A stretch of DNA of 64,000 nucleotides from an uncultured Pseudomonadota bacterium (GTDB lineage Bacteria; Myxococcota_A; UBA796; GCA-2862545): the NCBI GenBank assembly GCA_913061235.1, contig CAJXTB010000003.1, forward strand, positions 248,001 to 312,000. The letters run 5' to 3'. This document shows, piece by piece, positions 54,377 through 63,110 of this stretch. Made by a program: the position numbers and the translations under genes. Positions within the stretch are counted from its first letter, which is position 1; every line of letters starts with the position of its first letter. The notes below the pieces were generated by a model. It worked only from the letters and a program-made list of their open reading frames with translations, did not search any database and had not been told where the DNA came from.

Positions 54377-57300
54377 CTACGGCTCGACAACGAGGCTGAA
54401 CCAAGACTCGTGCCCTTCGTACAGGTCGTCCACGCCGTCGGCATCTGAGTCGACCGCGGTGACGGTGATGCGCCAAGGCTGGCTCAACTCGAGTCCGGAG
54501 AGTGTAGCGCTCGTCCCAGCTACGGTGAAGCCGGTGGCCCCTTCGCTAGCGCTGTCGCCAGTCATCTGCCAGCCGTCACGTTCGAGGCCGTAGTGCACGC
54601 GGTAGCTAGCAACATCCGAATCGGGCACCGCGGACCAGCTCACGGTGAGCTCCGAGCCGTCCGAGACGGCCTGAACATCACTCGGCACGCTGATGGGCGC
54701 ATCTGGGTTGGGCGACGTCAGGAACCCGGACGCGTCGCCCACAGCGAGACTCGCCAGATCGATGAAGTCTAGGAAGACCCACGCATTGGTGTTGGGGTTC
54801 TCCCCATCCCAGTAGTTGCCGGTGAGGTCAACCCGACCTGAGCCAGCCCGGTAGGCGATGTCGAGGAACGAACCTTGCGGCGCGCCCACGAACGACACGC
54901 CATTCACCGAGCTTGTGACGGGGTCGGCTTGGGTCGGAATCAAGCCAACCCAGGCATTGGCGTCGGTGCTGTCTTGAACCAAGCTATCCGTCAGCGAGAC
55001 GGTGGCTCTGTTGCCAAACGCCATCGCTGTGTTCGCTCGAATGAACTGCACGCCAAGCATGTCATGCCTGCCGCCGTTGCTGTAGAAGGAACGGCCCGAA
55101 TTATCGGCGTAGATCGTATCTTCATGGGTGTGCTGACCGCTGTACCCAATGGACGCTCCACCGCCGTTCCCGACAAAGATGTTCCGGCTGTAGTCGCCAT
55201 CTGCAGCGGGATTGCTTGCAAGCCCAATGCCGCCATTTCCCTCAAACCAGTTGTCTGACACGTCGAAGGGCACGCCACTCCAGCCGCCAGACAGCAACAA
55301 GCCCCGCTGTGCGTTGCCAACAAACCGGTTGCGTTGAATGGGGAAACCCTGTCCCGGATTACCGCCGGCTCCAAGAGTCGCGCCGTTGCCGTCATTGCGC
55401 GCGAAGAGCGAGTCAAACACGGGCACAATCACGCCTCGGGCCTGCGCGAGTAGACCGGCCCCTCCGTTGTCGGTGCTGGTGAGCTCACGAACCCGCCACG
55501 TTGCCCCTTCAAACACAACCCCAGAACCCTGGCTCTCGCGCACGGTCAGCTTGCGAACATACGGGCCTTCATCGCCCTGAATGACAACGCCACCGGAGAC
55601 GCTGCCACCGTACTCAACCACCACATGCTCAAGGATGCTTCCGCTCACGTAGGCGTCAGTGCCGTCGACCACCCCAGGAATATGGGTAGAGGTGAAGAAC
55701 AGGCGCGACCAGTCGCCACGTTCGGGCTCTTGGGCCGCCGACGTGAAGACAATGGGGCACTCCTCGGTTCCCTGGGCAATCAAGGTTCCTTCCACCTGGA
55801 GGGTGGCGTCTGCGGCCATCAGGATGCGCGTACACGGCTCGATGGTGAGCGTGACGCCAATGTCCACGAGCGCGTTGAAGTCGAGCTCGTAGGAGCCTGG
55901 AGCCCCCGTTCCCCACGTGATGTCTTCTGTGATCAGCCCGCCAGTTAGCGGATCAGGCACGTCGACATTGCCGTCGCAGTCGTTGTCCAGTCCGTCATCG
56001 TCGACCTCATCATTGCCCGGCCCCACGTCCGCTGTGGTGTCGTCGCAGTCGCCGTCAACCGACGCCCGACCATCGAAGGAGTTGCAGGCCAAGACGCCGC
56101 TGCCATCTAGGCCATAGCCATCTTCGTCCGCGTCTACGAACCACTCGGGCAGGTTTGGAGTGTCCAGGTCCACAACGCCGTCACAGTTGTTGTCGATGCC
56201 GTCACAGATCTCAGTCAAGCCAGGACGCGCCCGGTTGGACGTGTCGTCGCAGTCGCCATCTTGGTCGACCACTCCGAACTCTCCCCGACAGGCCAGGACT
56301 GCCTCGCCTGCTCCGTAGCCATCGAAGTCGCCATCTGTGTAGTAGGAACTGCCATCAACGGGGTCCTCGTCGACCTCCTCATCACAGTCGTCATCCCGGT
56401 AGTTGCACCGTTCCTCGGCGCCTGGGAACCGGTCCGACGCGTTGTCATCGCAGTCGCCTAGGGTGTCGGTCCAGCCGAAGCCGAAGTCCATACACGCATA
56501 GGTGTCCGGCGTACCGTAGCCGTCACCGTCGTTGTCCCGGAAATACGATGCGCCTTCGGCGGCCAAGCCATCGTCCGCGTCGTCGACATCTCCGTCGCAG
56601 TCGTCGTCAATGCCGTTGCACACCTCCTCAGCATCAGGCGAGATGGCGGGATCATCGTCTTGGCAGTCGTTTTGGTCGGTACCAAAGCCCTCCGGCGCCA
56701 GGCACGCGAAGACGCTGTCCGTTCCGCTGCCCCATCCGTCACCGTCGGCGTCGGCAAACCACTCCTCACCGCTGGTCAGGTCCAAGTCGCCATCTTCGTC
56801 GTCAATGAAGAAGTTGCAGTTGTCATCGATGCCGTTGCACACCTCGGCAATAGCCGGGGACACCGACGCATTGTCGTCTTCACAGTCGCCGCTCGGCTCG
56901 ACCATGCCGCTGGGCTGTTCACAGCTGATGATGCTGAAGAAGGTTCCGCCAACACCGTCGTTGTCACGGTCCGCCCACCAGCGCGTGGCGCTCTCGGCAT
57001 CTAGGCTCGGGTCGGTGTCGTCCGTACGCGAGTCGCAGTCGTCATCTACGCCGTTGCAGATCTCGGAGGCACTTGGCGAGATGGCCGCGTTGTCGTCTGC
57101 ACAGTCGGCGTTGTTGTCCACGGTCATCGCGGGCGCCGCACAGGCCATCACAGCACTCGCTAGCGCATCGCCGTAGCCATCGTTGTCCGCATCCGCATAC
57201 CAAGCGGAAGCGGTGGAGAGGTCCATCTCATCATCCGCGTCGTCCATGGCGCCGTCGCAGTCGTTGTCGCGGCCATCACAGACTTCGGTGGCACCCGGGT

Positions 57301-58093
57301 AGATGCGCGCGTCTACATCATCACAGTCGTCTGCGCTGACGGTGGTCCCATCGGGCTGTTCACAGGCTCGAACGGGGAAGAAGGCGCCGCCGTAGCCGTC
57401 AGCGTCTCGGTCAATATAGTAGACGGTGGTGCTGGTCAGGTCCAGGCTAGGGTCCGCGTCGTCCATCAGTTCGTTGCAGTCGTCATCAATGCCGTTGCAG
57501 CGCTCTGGAGCGCCGGGAAACACGTCGGCATCGGTGTCATCACAGTCGTCGACCTCTAGGACGTAGCCATCTGGCGTGCTGCACGACTCAATGCCCACGC
57601 TGACGCTGGAGGCATGCCCGTCTCCGTCTGCGTCTTCGTAGAACAACCGGGCACTGGCGGAGACAAGGTCCGAGTCCTCCTGGTCGACCAAGCCATCACA
57701 GTCATCATCGCGGTCATTGCAGACTTCGTTAGCGCCAGGGAAGATGGCGGCGTTGACGTCATCACAGTCCGTGGACTCGGCCACAGCGCCAGTCGGTGCA
57801 GAACAGGCGCGCAGCGGGGTTGGGGTTCCAGCCTCGCCATCCCCATCGAGGTCTACGAACCACTCGGTCGCATCGGACGCGTCGTCTCCGTCGATGACAC
57901 CATTGCAGTCGTCGTCGATGCCGTTGCACGTTTCCTCTGCGCCGGGAAACACGTTTGCATCAGCGTCATTGCAGTCCAAGGACAGCGCGAACCCGTCGCC
58001 ATCCGCGTCTTCAGTCACGTCATACGCCACGATGGTGTCGCGCTTGCACGCCCCCATCAACAAGACCAAGGTCATCAAACCAATCGAACGCAT
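54377..58093 (-). CDS. Giant MopE-repeat lipoprotein with beta-helix and fibronectin-type domain
   Basis: The protein has 1,238 residues from an ATG giving a lipobox (LVLLMGAC-KRD). Ten consecutive MopE-type repeats follow, each of about 65-70 residues (DCxD...PGAEExCNGIDDDCxG and a spacer with DADGDGYG). A parallel right-handed beta-helix region comes next (LTIEPCTRILMAADATLQVEGTLIAQG and later VVIQGDEGPYVRK, LFARNDGNGATLG). A C-terminal fibronectin type III-like domain (VPSDVQAVSDGSELTVSWSAV) completes it. It should be anchored in the outer membrane and extend outward. The Asp-rich loops suggest calcium binding by analogy. Confidence 0.88.
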   Translation of the reverse strand: MRSIGLMTLVLLMGACKRDTIVAYDVTEDADGDGFALSLDCNDADANVFPGAEETCNGIDDDCNGVIDGDDASDATEWFVDLDGDGEAGTPTPLRACSAPTGAVAESTDCDDVNAAIFPGANEVCNDRDDDCDGLVDQEDSDLVSASARLFYEDADGDGHASSVSVGIESCSTPDGYVLEVDDCDDTDADVFPGAPERCNGIDDDCNELMDDADPSLDLTSTTVYYIDRDADGYGGAFFPVRACEQPDGTTVSADDCDDVDARIYPGATEVCDGRDNDCDGAMDDADDEMDLSTASAWYADADNDGYGDALASAVMACAAPAMTVDNNADCADDNAAISPSASEICNGVDDDCDSRTDDTDPSLDAESATRWWADRDNDGVGGTFFSIISCEQPSGMVEPSGDCEDDNASVSPAIAEVCNGIDDNCNFFIDDEDGDLDLTSGEEWFADADGDGWGSGTDSVFACLAPEGFGTDQNDCQDDDPAISPDAEEVCNGIDDDCDGDVDDADDGLAAEGASYFRDNDGDGYGTPDTYACMDFGFGWTDTLGDCDDNASDRFPGAEERCNYRDDDCDEEVDEDPVDGSSYYTDGDFDGYGAGEAVLACRGEFGVVDQDGDCDDTSNRARPGLTEICDGIDNNCDGVVDLDTPNLPEWFVDADEDGYGLDGSGVLACNSFDGRASVDGDCDDTTADVGPGNDEVDDDGLDNDCDGNVDVPDPLTGGLITEDITWGTGAPGSYELDFNALVDIGVTLTIEPCTRILMAADATLQVEGTLIAQGTEECPIVFTSAAQEPERGDWSRLFFTSTHIPGVVDGTDAYVSGSILEHVVVEYGGSVSGGVVIQGDEGPYVRKLTVRESQGSGVVFEGATWRVRELTSTDNGGAGLLAQARGVIVPVFDSLFARNDGNGATLGAGGNPGQGFPIQRNRFVGNAQRGLLLSGGWSGVPFDVSDNWFEGNGGIGLASNPAADGDYSRNIFVGNGGGASIGYSGQHTHEDTIYADNSGRSFYSNGGRHDMLGVQFIRANTAMAFGNRATVSLTDSLVQDSTDANAWVGLIPTQADPVTSSVNGVSFVGAPQGSFLDIAYRAGSGRVDLTGNYWDGENPNTNAWVFLDFIDLASLAVGDASGFLTSPNPDAPISVPSDVQAVSDGSELTVSWSAVPDSDVASYRVHYGLERDGWQMTGDSASEGATGFTVAGTSATLSGLELSQPWRITVTAVDSDADGVDDLYEGHESWFSLVVEP

Positions 58094-58217
58094 CAATACC
58101 GCCTGCAGAGAGTGCGGTGAAGGATACTGATCTGAAGGGCAATGGCAAGCGCCATTCCTGACCAGCGCCCAACTGGTGTACCCTCGCGGCCCTCCCCCTC
58201 CCTCCGCGAGACTGCTC

Positions 58218-59111
58218 ATGCCCCGAGCTGCGATTGATATTGGCAGCAACAGCCTGCTCCTTCTGGTTGTCGACGACGACGGCGTTCTGCTTCACGACCA
58301 AGTGACAGTCGTTGGCCTTGGCCAAGGGCTGGGTGACCGGGGGCTTTTTCAGCCCGACCGAATGGCTCTCGCTGAGACGACTCTGGGCGAGTTCGCCGAG
58401 ATTGCCGCCACCTTCGACGTTCCCGCAGGTCGCATCCGGGCAGTGGCCACAAGTGCCGCAAGACGCGCTCTCAACGCTGAGACATGGTTCGCCCGAGTCA
58501 AGCGCTCCACGGGAATCACTGTGAGCATCATCAGCGGCGAAGAAGAGGCACGTTTGACGTGGCTAGGCGCTCTGCGTGACCTGCCTGCGTGCGACAGCCC
58601 TCTGTTGGTCGTGGACCTCGGTGGCGGCTCGACAGAGCTCGCATTGGGTACGGGCGACGACATCGCTCAGCGCGTCAGCATTCCTGTTGGAAGCGTACGC
58701 CTGACTGAGAGATTCCTTGGCACCGAAGCGACGGAACGCGCAAACCTCAGCCGGTGTAAGTCCTGGGTTGACGTGAGTATTCAGCGCTTTGACTTTGCAG
58801 CCCCCAAGCCAGCCACCGTTGTGGGCGTTGGAGGAACCGTCACGACGTTGAGCTGTATGGTGCAAGAGCTGACCGACTACGACCGCGACGCGGTTCACGG
58901 CAGCGAGCTGTCTCGAACGAACCTACAGCGGACGATGGAGATGCTCATGCCCTTGTCATCCGAAGAACGCCGAACGCTCGTTCCCACATCCCCCGAGCGT
59001 GCCGACTATCTGGTGGCCGGCGCAGCCATTCTGGACCGAGTCCTCGCGGCGGCTGGCCAAGAGTCACTCATGGTGAGTGACCGAGGCCTTCGCTTCGGGC
59101 TTGTGTCGTAG
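58218..59111 (+). CDS. ppx: Ppx/GppA exopolyphosphatase family protein
   Basis: The protein has 297 residues. The two phosphate-binding loops of the actin-like fold are AIDIGSNSLLLLVVD and VVDLGGGSTELALG, with GEEEARLTWLGA and GVGGTVTTLSCMVQEL further on. It is the short form without the C-terminal HD-like region of long Ppx. It would degrade polyphosphate or ppGpp-type substrates. The start was set at the ATG before PRAAID; the frame is open to a GTG at 58176. It is divergent from the MopE giant. Confidence 0.88.
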   Translation: MPRAAIDIGSNSLLLLVVDDDGVLLHDQVTVVGLGQGLGDRGLFQPDRMALAETTLGEFAEIAATFDVPAGRIRAVATSAARRALNAETWFARVKRSTGITVSIISGEEEARLTWLGALRDLPACDSPLLVVDLGGGSTELALGTGDDIAQRVSIPVGSVRLTERFLGTEATERANLSRCKSWVDVSIQRFDFAAPKPATVVGVGGTVTTLSCMVQELTDYDRDAVHGSELSRTNLQRTMEMLMPLSSEERRTLVPTSPERADYLVAGAAILDRVLAAAGQESLMVSDRGLRFGLVS

Positions 59112-59144
59112 ACGAGACGCGAGAGCAGGATGCGCTCGTCTACG
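59107..59144. terminator. Bidirectional terminator hairpin
   Basis: CGTAGACGAG and CTCGTCTACG form a perfect 10-bp stem containing the ppx stop codon. It lies between convergent genes; no T-run, but the stem is strong. Confidence 0.5.
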
Positions 59145-59155
59145 TTCGATGACCG

Positions 59156-60265
59156 CTATTGTTGGAAGCAGGCCCAGCCACCGGACGAGAACGGTGTTCC
59201 GCCGCACCAGCCCCACGCTCCGATCTGCGTCGACCCGTTGTAGCTGCCGCTGTAGCTCGTTGGATTAGGCGTGGACGCGAACGAATGACACCAGTTCTGC
59301 ACCCCCGTGTTTGGATTCAGACCGAACTCCAGCGCTAAGGCGTGCACGTTCGTAGCCGTGCTGGTGTTCCACGCTTGGTTCTTCGTGTGCCACCAGCACT
59401 CATAGGTGCCGTAGGTCCCCTTGTAGTGGTAGCCCGTTTCCTGGGTGGTACAGCCGCCACCAAAATCGGCCCCATTGCAAGGCGTTCCAACCAACCAGTC
59501 GGACGGGCTTCCAGTTGAAGGGTCGTCATAGGTCTCGCCAGCCGCAATGAATAGTCCGTCCGGTACCGTGGTGTTGGCAGTGACCACCGCACGGGCCGCT
59601 AGACGTACATTCGCACCAATGGTAGCCCCATCTCCGACGATAGCATCGCGGCCAATCCGACCGTTAGTCAACACGGTGACGTCGTTGCCAAGGGTTGCAT
59701 CCTTGCGAATTCGAGCCGAACTGTCGATGCTGCTGCCAGAGCCGATGACGACGTTGGGCCCAATGATGCCAGCGATGGTCGCCGTTGAGGCGGAGTCGGC
59801 AATGGAGACACTGCGCGCGATGACCGTGCCAGCAGTGACCTGGGTATTGTCGCCTACGTAGACCAACGAACCAACAACCGCCCCCGTGCCAACCGACACG
59901 TCGTCTCCAAGGGTGGAGCTGTACCCAATGCTCACGTTGGCATCCGTCTGAAGGCCCGCACCCACATCTACGGAGCGGCGAAAGCTGTTGTCGGAGCCGA
60001 TGTCGTGGTCAGCGCCGATGACCACGTTCCGGGCAATCACGGTATTCGCGCCAACCGGCCGCAGGCCAGAGGCACTGTCGCGCCCCACCAGGATGCTGCG
60101 GGGACCGATGAACACACCGGCACCGACAGATACGTCAGGTCCAATGCTCGCATTGGTGGCAACGCAGGCCAAGTTGCTGTCGTAGTAGCTGTCAACGCAG
60201 CCATCATCGTTGGAATCTTGCGCGTAGGCGACCGTATTCATGAGTGACATCAAGACAAGCAGCAT
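59156..60265 (-). CDS. Secreted left-handed beta-helix protein with Cys/Trp-rich C-terminus
   Basis: The protein has 369 residues with signal peptide (LMSLMNTVAYA-QD). Hexapeptide repeats (SVGAGVFIGPRSILVG, VVIGADHDIGSDNS, ARIRKDATLGNDVTVLTNGRIGRDAIVGD) form a left-handed beta-helix of roughly 200 residues. Unlike the two relatives in this window, the C-terminus is not fibrinogen-like. It is a Cys/Trp-rich region (YKGTYGTYECWWHTKNQAW, GAWGWCGGTPFSSGGWACFQQ). The N-terminal Cys pair (DGCVDSYYDSNLACV) resembles the linker in the first gene. It is a likely extracellular protein of unknown ligand. Confidence 0.82.
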   Translation of the reverse strand: MLLVLMSLMNTVAYAQDSNDDGCVDSYYDSNLACVATNASIGPDVSVGAGVFIGPRSILVGRDSASGLRPVGANTVIARNVVIGADHDIGSDNSFRRSVDVGAGLQTDANVSIGYSSTLGDDVSVGTGAVVGSLVYVGDNTQVTAGTVIARSVSIADSASTATIAGIIGPNVVIGSGSSIDSSARIRKDATLGNDVTVLTNGRIGRDAIVGDGATIGANVRLAARAVVTANTTVPDGLFIAAGETYDDPSTGSPSDWLVGTPCNGADFGGGCTTQETGYHYKGTYGTYECWWHTKNQAWNTSTATNVHALALEFGLNPNTGVQNWCHSFASTPNPTSYSGSYNGSTQIGAWGWCGGTPFSSGGWACFQQ

Positions 60266-60290
60266 TGGAACCCCCTAGGAACTGGCCTAC

Positions 60291-60319
60291 ACAATACCGC
60301 AGTAACGGGTACACAACAA
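60291..60319 (-). promoter_or_regulatory. Sigma-70-like promoter of the beta-helix gene
   Basis: On the minus strand TTGTTG (60319-60314) and TATTGT (60296-60291) are spaced by 17 bp. They lie about 26 bp upstream of the ATG of the beta-helix gene. Confidence 0.4.
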
Positions 60320-60391
60320 CATTTACTTCCGGGTTGGAAAGGTCGCTGTAAGCAGCATCATAGGACGGATTCGGGGTGGTGGGATGCAACC

Positions 60392-61480
60392 CTACCGACC
60401 CGGTGGTCCACCTGCGCGCTTGTCGAAGGACTCGTTCGGTACGCCTTGGAAACAGCCCAACACCCACGGGTAGCTATTGGTGATGTAGTAGCCGTAGACG
60501 CCGTCAACAGTCATGCCGTTGCAGACGTCGAGGTCGCCAGCGTCTGTCCACTCCCAATCGTCGCGGAACGTCCCATCCGCGATTCCGCCAGGGAAAGCGC
60601 CTTCGCCATCCTGACTTACGCGAGCTGCTGGGTCACCGTTGCCGTCTTGCAGAAGCCTGTAGCCAGACGCCACTTCGCGAATGGTCCCCCCGTCATCGAT
60701 GTACGGTCCGAATATGGGGAATCCGTCGGCTGCAAAGGCGACCACTGGAGACGGAACCGTTGGATCAGACTGTTCAAACAGGGCATTCGGTGAGCCATGG
60801 TAGTGGTAGGTACCGTCCGGCTGGGTGTGCGCATTGTGGTCGTCCGTACCAAAGCCATTGCCGCTGAACATGGGGTCGTAGCGCCACGGCGATGTTGTAT
60901 CGCCACAGCCGATTCGCTCATTCCCAAGGTTTTCAGGCTGTCCAGGGCCAACTCCGTAGCAGGCTGCTGCGAGTAGGTCGAGCTTCACCCCGTTGAGAAA
61001 GACGGCGTTGTCGTAGCGCAACGTCAGAGCGGTCGGCATCAGTGCGGCGGCAGGGGTTGTGGTCACCGAGAAGGTCTTGGCAACTGCGGCGACGGCGTTC
61101 GCGAAGTTCGCCGGCGGCTCGTTGAAGTCATGGTTCGGCAGAGAGTTCGAGGCGAAGTGGCACTCTCCCCCATCCATTGTGATGGTCAGCTGGGCCTCGA
61201 ACGCCATGGCCCGCTGAACGTCCAGCGGGAAGGCTTCATAGCTATCGACATAGTCGCCGCAGTTGGCACTGCGCAGGCTCAGGAAGAGATTGGTCAGGTC
61301 AACCGCCCTTCCATCGGCGTCGGTGTCGCTGTCCACGTCGGTATCGGCATCGGTGTCCGTACCCACATCGACTTCAGTGCCACTGGTCGTGTCGGTGTCG
61401 ACCTCACTGCCGGTCTCCGAGTCGCCGTCAGTGCAGGCGGCGAGGGCGACCAGTGCAAGGCCAAGTAGAGTTCGGGACAT
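60392..61480 (-). CDS. YHYH domain lipoprotein
   Basis: The protein has 362 residues from the MSRTLLG start; an ATG ten codons upstream is the alternative and would overlap the sulfatase stop. Lipobox is LVALAAC-TDG followed by an Asp/Thr-rich linker (TDTDADTDVDSDTDADG). The YHYH motif (GTYHYHGSPNAL) defines the family, with several cysteines and a Tyr/Gly-rich region at the C-terminus (YGYYITNSYPWVLGCF). The family is of unknown function and commonly secreted. It lies 26 bp downstream of the sulfatase gene, so the two are co-transcribed. Confidence 0.85.
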   Translation of the reverse strand: MSRTLLGLALVALAACTDGDSETGSEVDTDTTSGTEVDVGTDTDADTDVDSDTDADGRAVDLTNLFLSLRSANCGDYVDSYEAFPLDVQRAMAFEAQLTITMDGGECHFASNSLPNHDFNEPPANFANAVAAVAKTFSVTTTPAAALMPTALTLRYDNAVFLNGVKLDLLAAACYGVGPGQPENLGNERIGCGDTTSPWRYDPMFSGNGFGTDDHNAHTQPDGTYHYHGSPNALFEQSDPTVPSPVVAFAADGFPIFGPYIDDGGTIREVASGYRLLQDGNGDPAARVSQDGEGAFPGGIADGTFRDDWEWTDAGDLDVCNGMTVDGVYGYYITNSYPWVLGCFQGVPNESFDKRAGGPPGR

Positions 61481-61506
61481 GGTGTTGTTTCTCCTAGAAA
61501 ATGGAT

Positions 61507-62919
61507 TCATCGGTCCGTCTCGCCGCGAAGCAGCAACGCTTCATCACGCAGACGGTCTCGCACCGCGCTCATGTCGGGGTCGTCGGACAAGTCAACGGTC
61601 TCGTACGGGTCAGCCGACAGATCGAACAGTTCTTCGCTGCCGTCTTCGTTGCCAATCCACTTGTATTGGGCATCGCGCAGTGAATACCCACCGGTAAAGC
61701 CACCGTCTGGCTGTCCAGAGCCCGATTGCCCTGTATAGACCGTGGCCCGAAGAGACGGCTCTGACGGATGGGTCAGTGCTGGCATGAGAGAGACTGAGTC
61801 GGGTCCGGCGCCATCCGGCAGCTGCTCAAGCCCCATCGCTTCCGCGATGGTGGCGTACAGGTCGACAGACGAAACGAGTCCTGTGTGAACGCCAGTGCCA
61901 ACGGTCGGACCGCGAACACACAGGGGTACGTGAACACCGCCTTGGTACAGCGAACCCTTGGCACGGTCGGTTGGGTGGTCGGCACGAATGACCCGGCCCG
62001 GCGTGCCATTGTCGCCCAAGAAGATGACGAGTGTGTCGTCGTCAACCACAGCCAAGAGCCTAGCGAGCTCGGTGTCCATGGCCTCCACGGCGGCGTCGTA
62101 CCGCTGCCCGACCGAGCGTAGAATCGCCTGTTGATGCAAGCCCGCAGGCGGCTCATGAAACGGTACATGTGGGGCGTTGAAGGCAAGCCAGAGCAGTGAG
62201 GGCTCATCAACAGGTCGCTGCGTCCACCACGCAATGGCGTCGTCGACCTGAACGGTCGTGGCGTACGTGGTCTGCGTTGATGCCACACCGTTCTCGACCC
62301 GCTCCCAGTCCACGTAGTTGTCCACGTTGGCCAGCGAGCCGCTGTAGTGGTCCCACCCCGACAGGTTCGGCGTCATCGCCCCACCAATCTCCTCAGAGTT
62401 CCCTAAGTGCCACTTGCCAATGTTGGCGCCCTCAAAGCCATCCAGCACCTGAAGAATGCGCGGGAGGGTCTGGATGGTTGGGTCGATCTGGAACGCGCCC
62501 CCCACCCCATCAAGTCCGGTGCGAAAGCCGTGTGCACCGGTCAGAACGCTTCCGCGAGTGGGTGTACAGGTCGGAGTGGCCCAGGCAGCATCGAAGCGCA
62601 CACCGTCGTCGCAGATGCCGTCAATCACGGGTAGAAGCGGAAACTCCCGTGCTCCGTCGGCGGGCTCGTACAGGTCCGAGTAGCTGGACAAGGTGTCGAT
62701 TCCAAAGTCGTCCGCGATGATGAGCACAACGCGAGGTGCGGACGTCTCAACCGCATCCGTGCCGTCGGTGTCGACTTCTCCGGTGTCAATATCGCTGGTG
62801 TCGGCCTCCGTGGATGAGACATCGGAGGTGTCATTCTCTGCCGTGTCGTCCGCTTTGCAGCCAGGTAGGGCGAGCAAGGACAGAAGAGCAACGACACTCA
62901 ACCACACAGGGGTGTTCAC
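61507..62919 (-). CDS. Sulfatase lipoprotein (arylsulfatase family)
   Basis: The protein has 470 residues with a GTG start and GGAG upstream. Lipobox is LLALPGC-KAD, then a Thr/Ser/Asp/Glu linker. The sulfatase domain has the metal site VVLIIADDFG, the formylglycine motif TCTPTRGSVLTG (C-x-P-x-R) and GKWHLG, and the later FLGDNGTPG. It would hydrolyse sulfate esters, perhaps on polysaccharides, at the cell surface. The Cys must be oxidised to formylglycine by an FGE; the FGE-like kinase domain at 38481 does not look catalytic, so another FGE or anaerobic enzyme is expected elsewhere. Confidence 0.93.
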   Translation of the reverse strand: MNTPVWLSVVALLSLLALPGCKADDTAENDTSDVSSTEADTSDIDTGEVDTDGTDAVETSAPRVVLIIADDFGIDTLSSYSDLYEPADGAREFPLLPVIDGICDDGVRFDAAWATPTCTPTRGSVLTGAHGFRTGLDGVGGAFQIDPTIQTLPRILQVLDGFEGANIGKWHLGNSEEIGGAMTPNLSGWDHYSGSLANVDNYVDWERVENGVASTQTTYATTVQVDDAIAWWTQRPVDEPSLLWLAFNAPHVPFHEPPAGLHQQAILRSVGQRYDAAVEAMDTELARLLAVVDDDTLVIFLGDNGTPGRVIRADHPTDRAKGSLYQGGVHVPLCVRGPTVGTGVHTGLVSSVDLYATIAEAMGLEQLPDGAGPDSVSLMPALTHPSEPSLRATVYTGQSGSGQPDGGFTGGYSLRDAQYKWIGNEDGSEELFDLSADPYETVDLSDDPDMSAVRDRLRDEALLLRGETDR

Positions 62920-63110
62920 TCGGACTCCAAGGCAGTCCGCAGCCTACACGACCATCTGTTGCGAAAGTGTGCAGGGCCCCAGGAATCCGCAGGGTGTGAG
63001 GCGTCGGTCGTCCGTTTGAGCAAACAGACCGAGACCTACGGAGGGCATTCGCTGACGCTATCGAACGCCCGAGACCCCATTCGGCTACTCCCTCCTGCTA
63101 CCCTGTCGAA

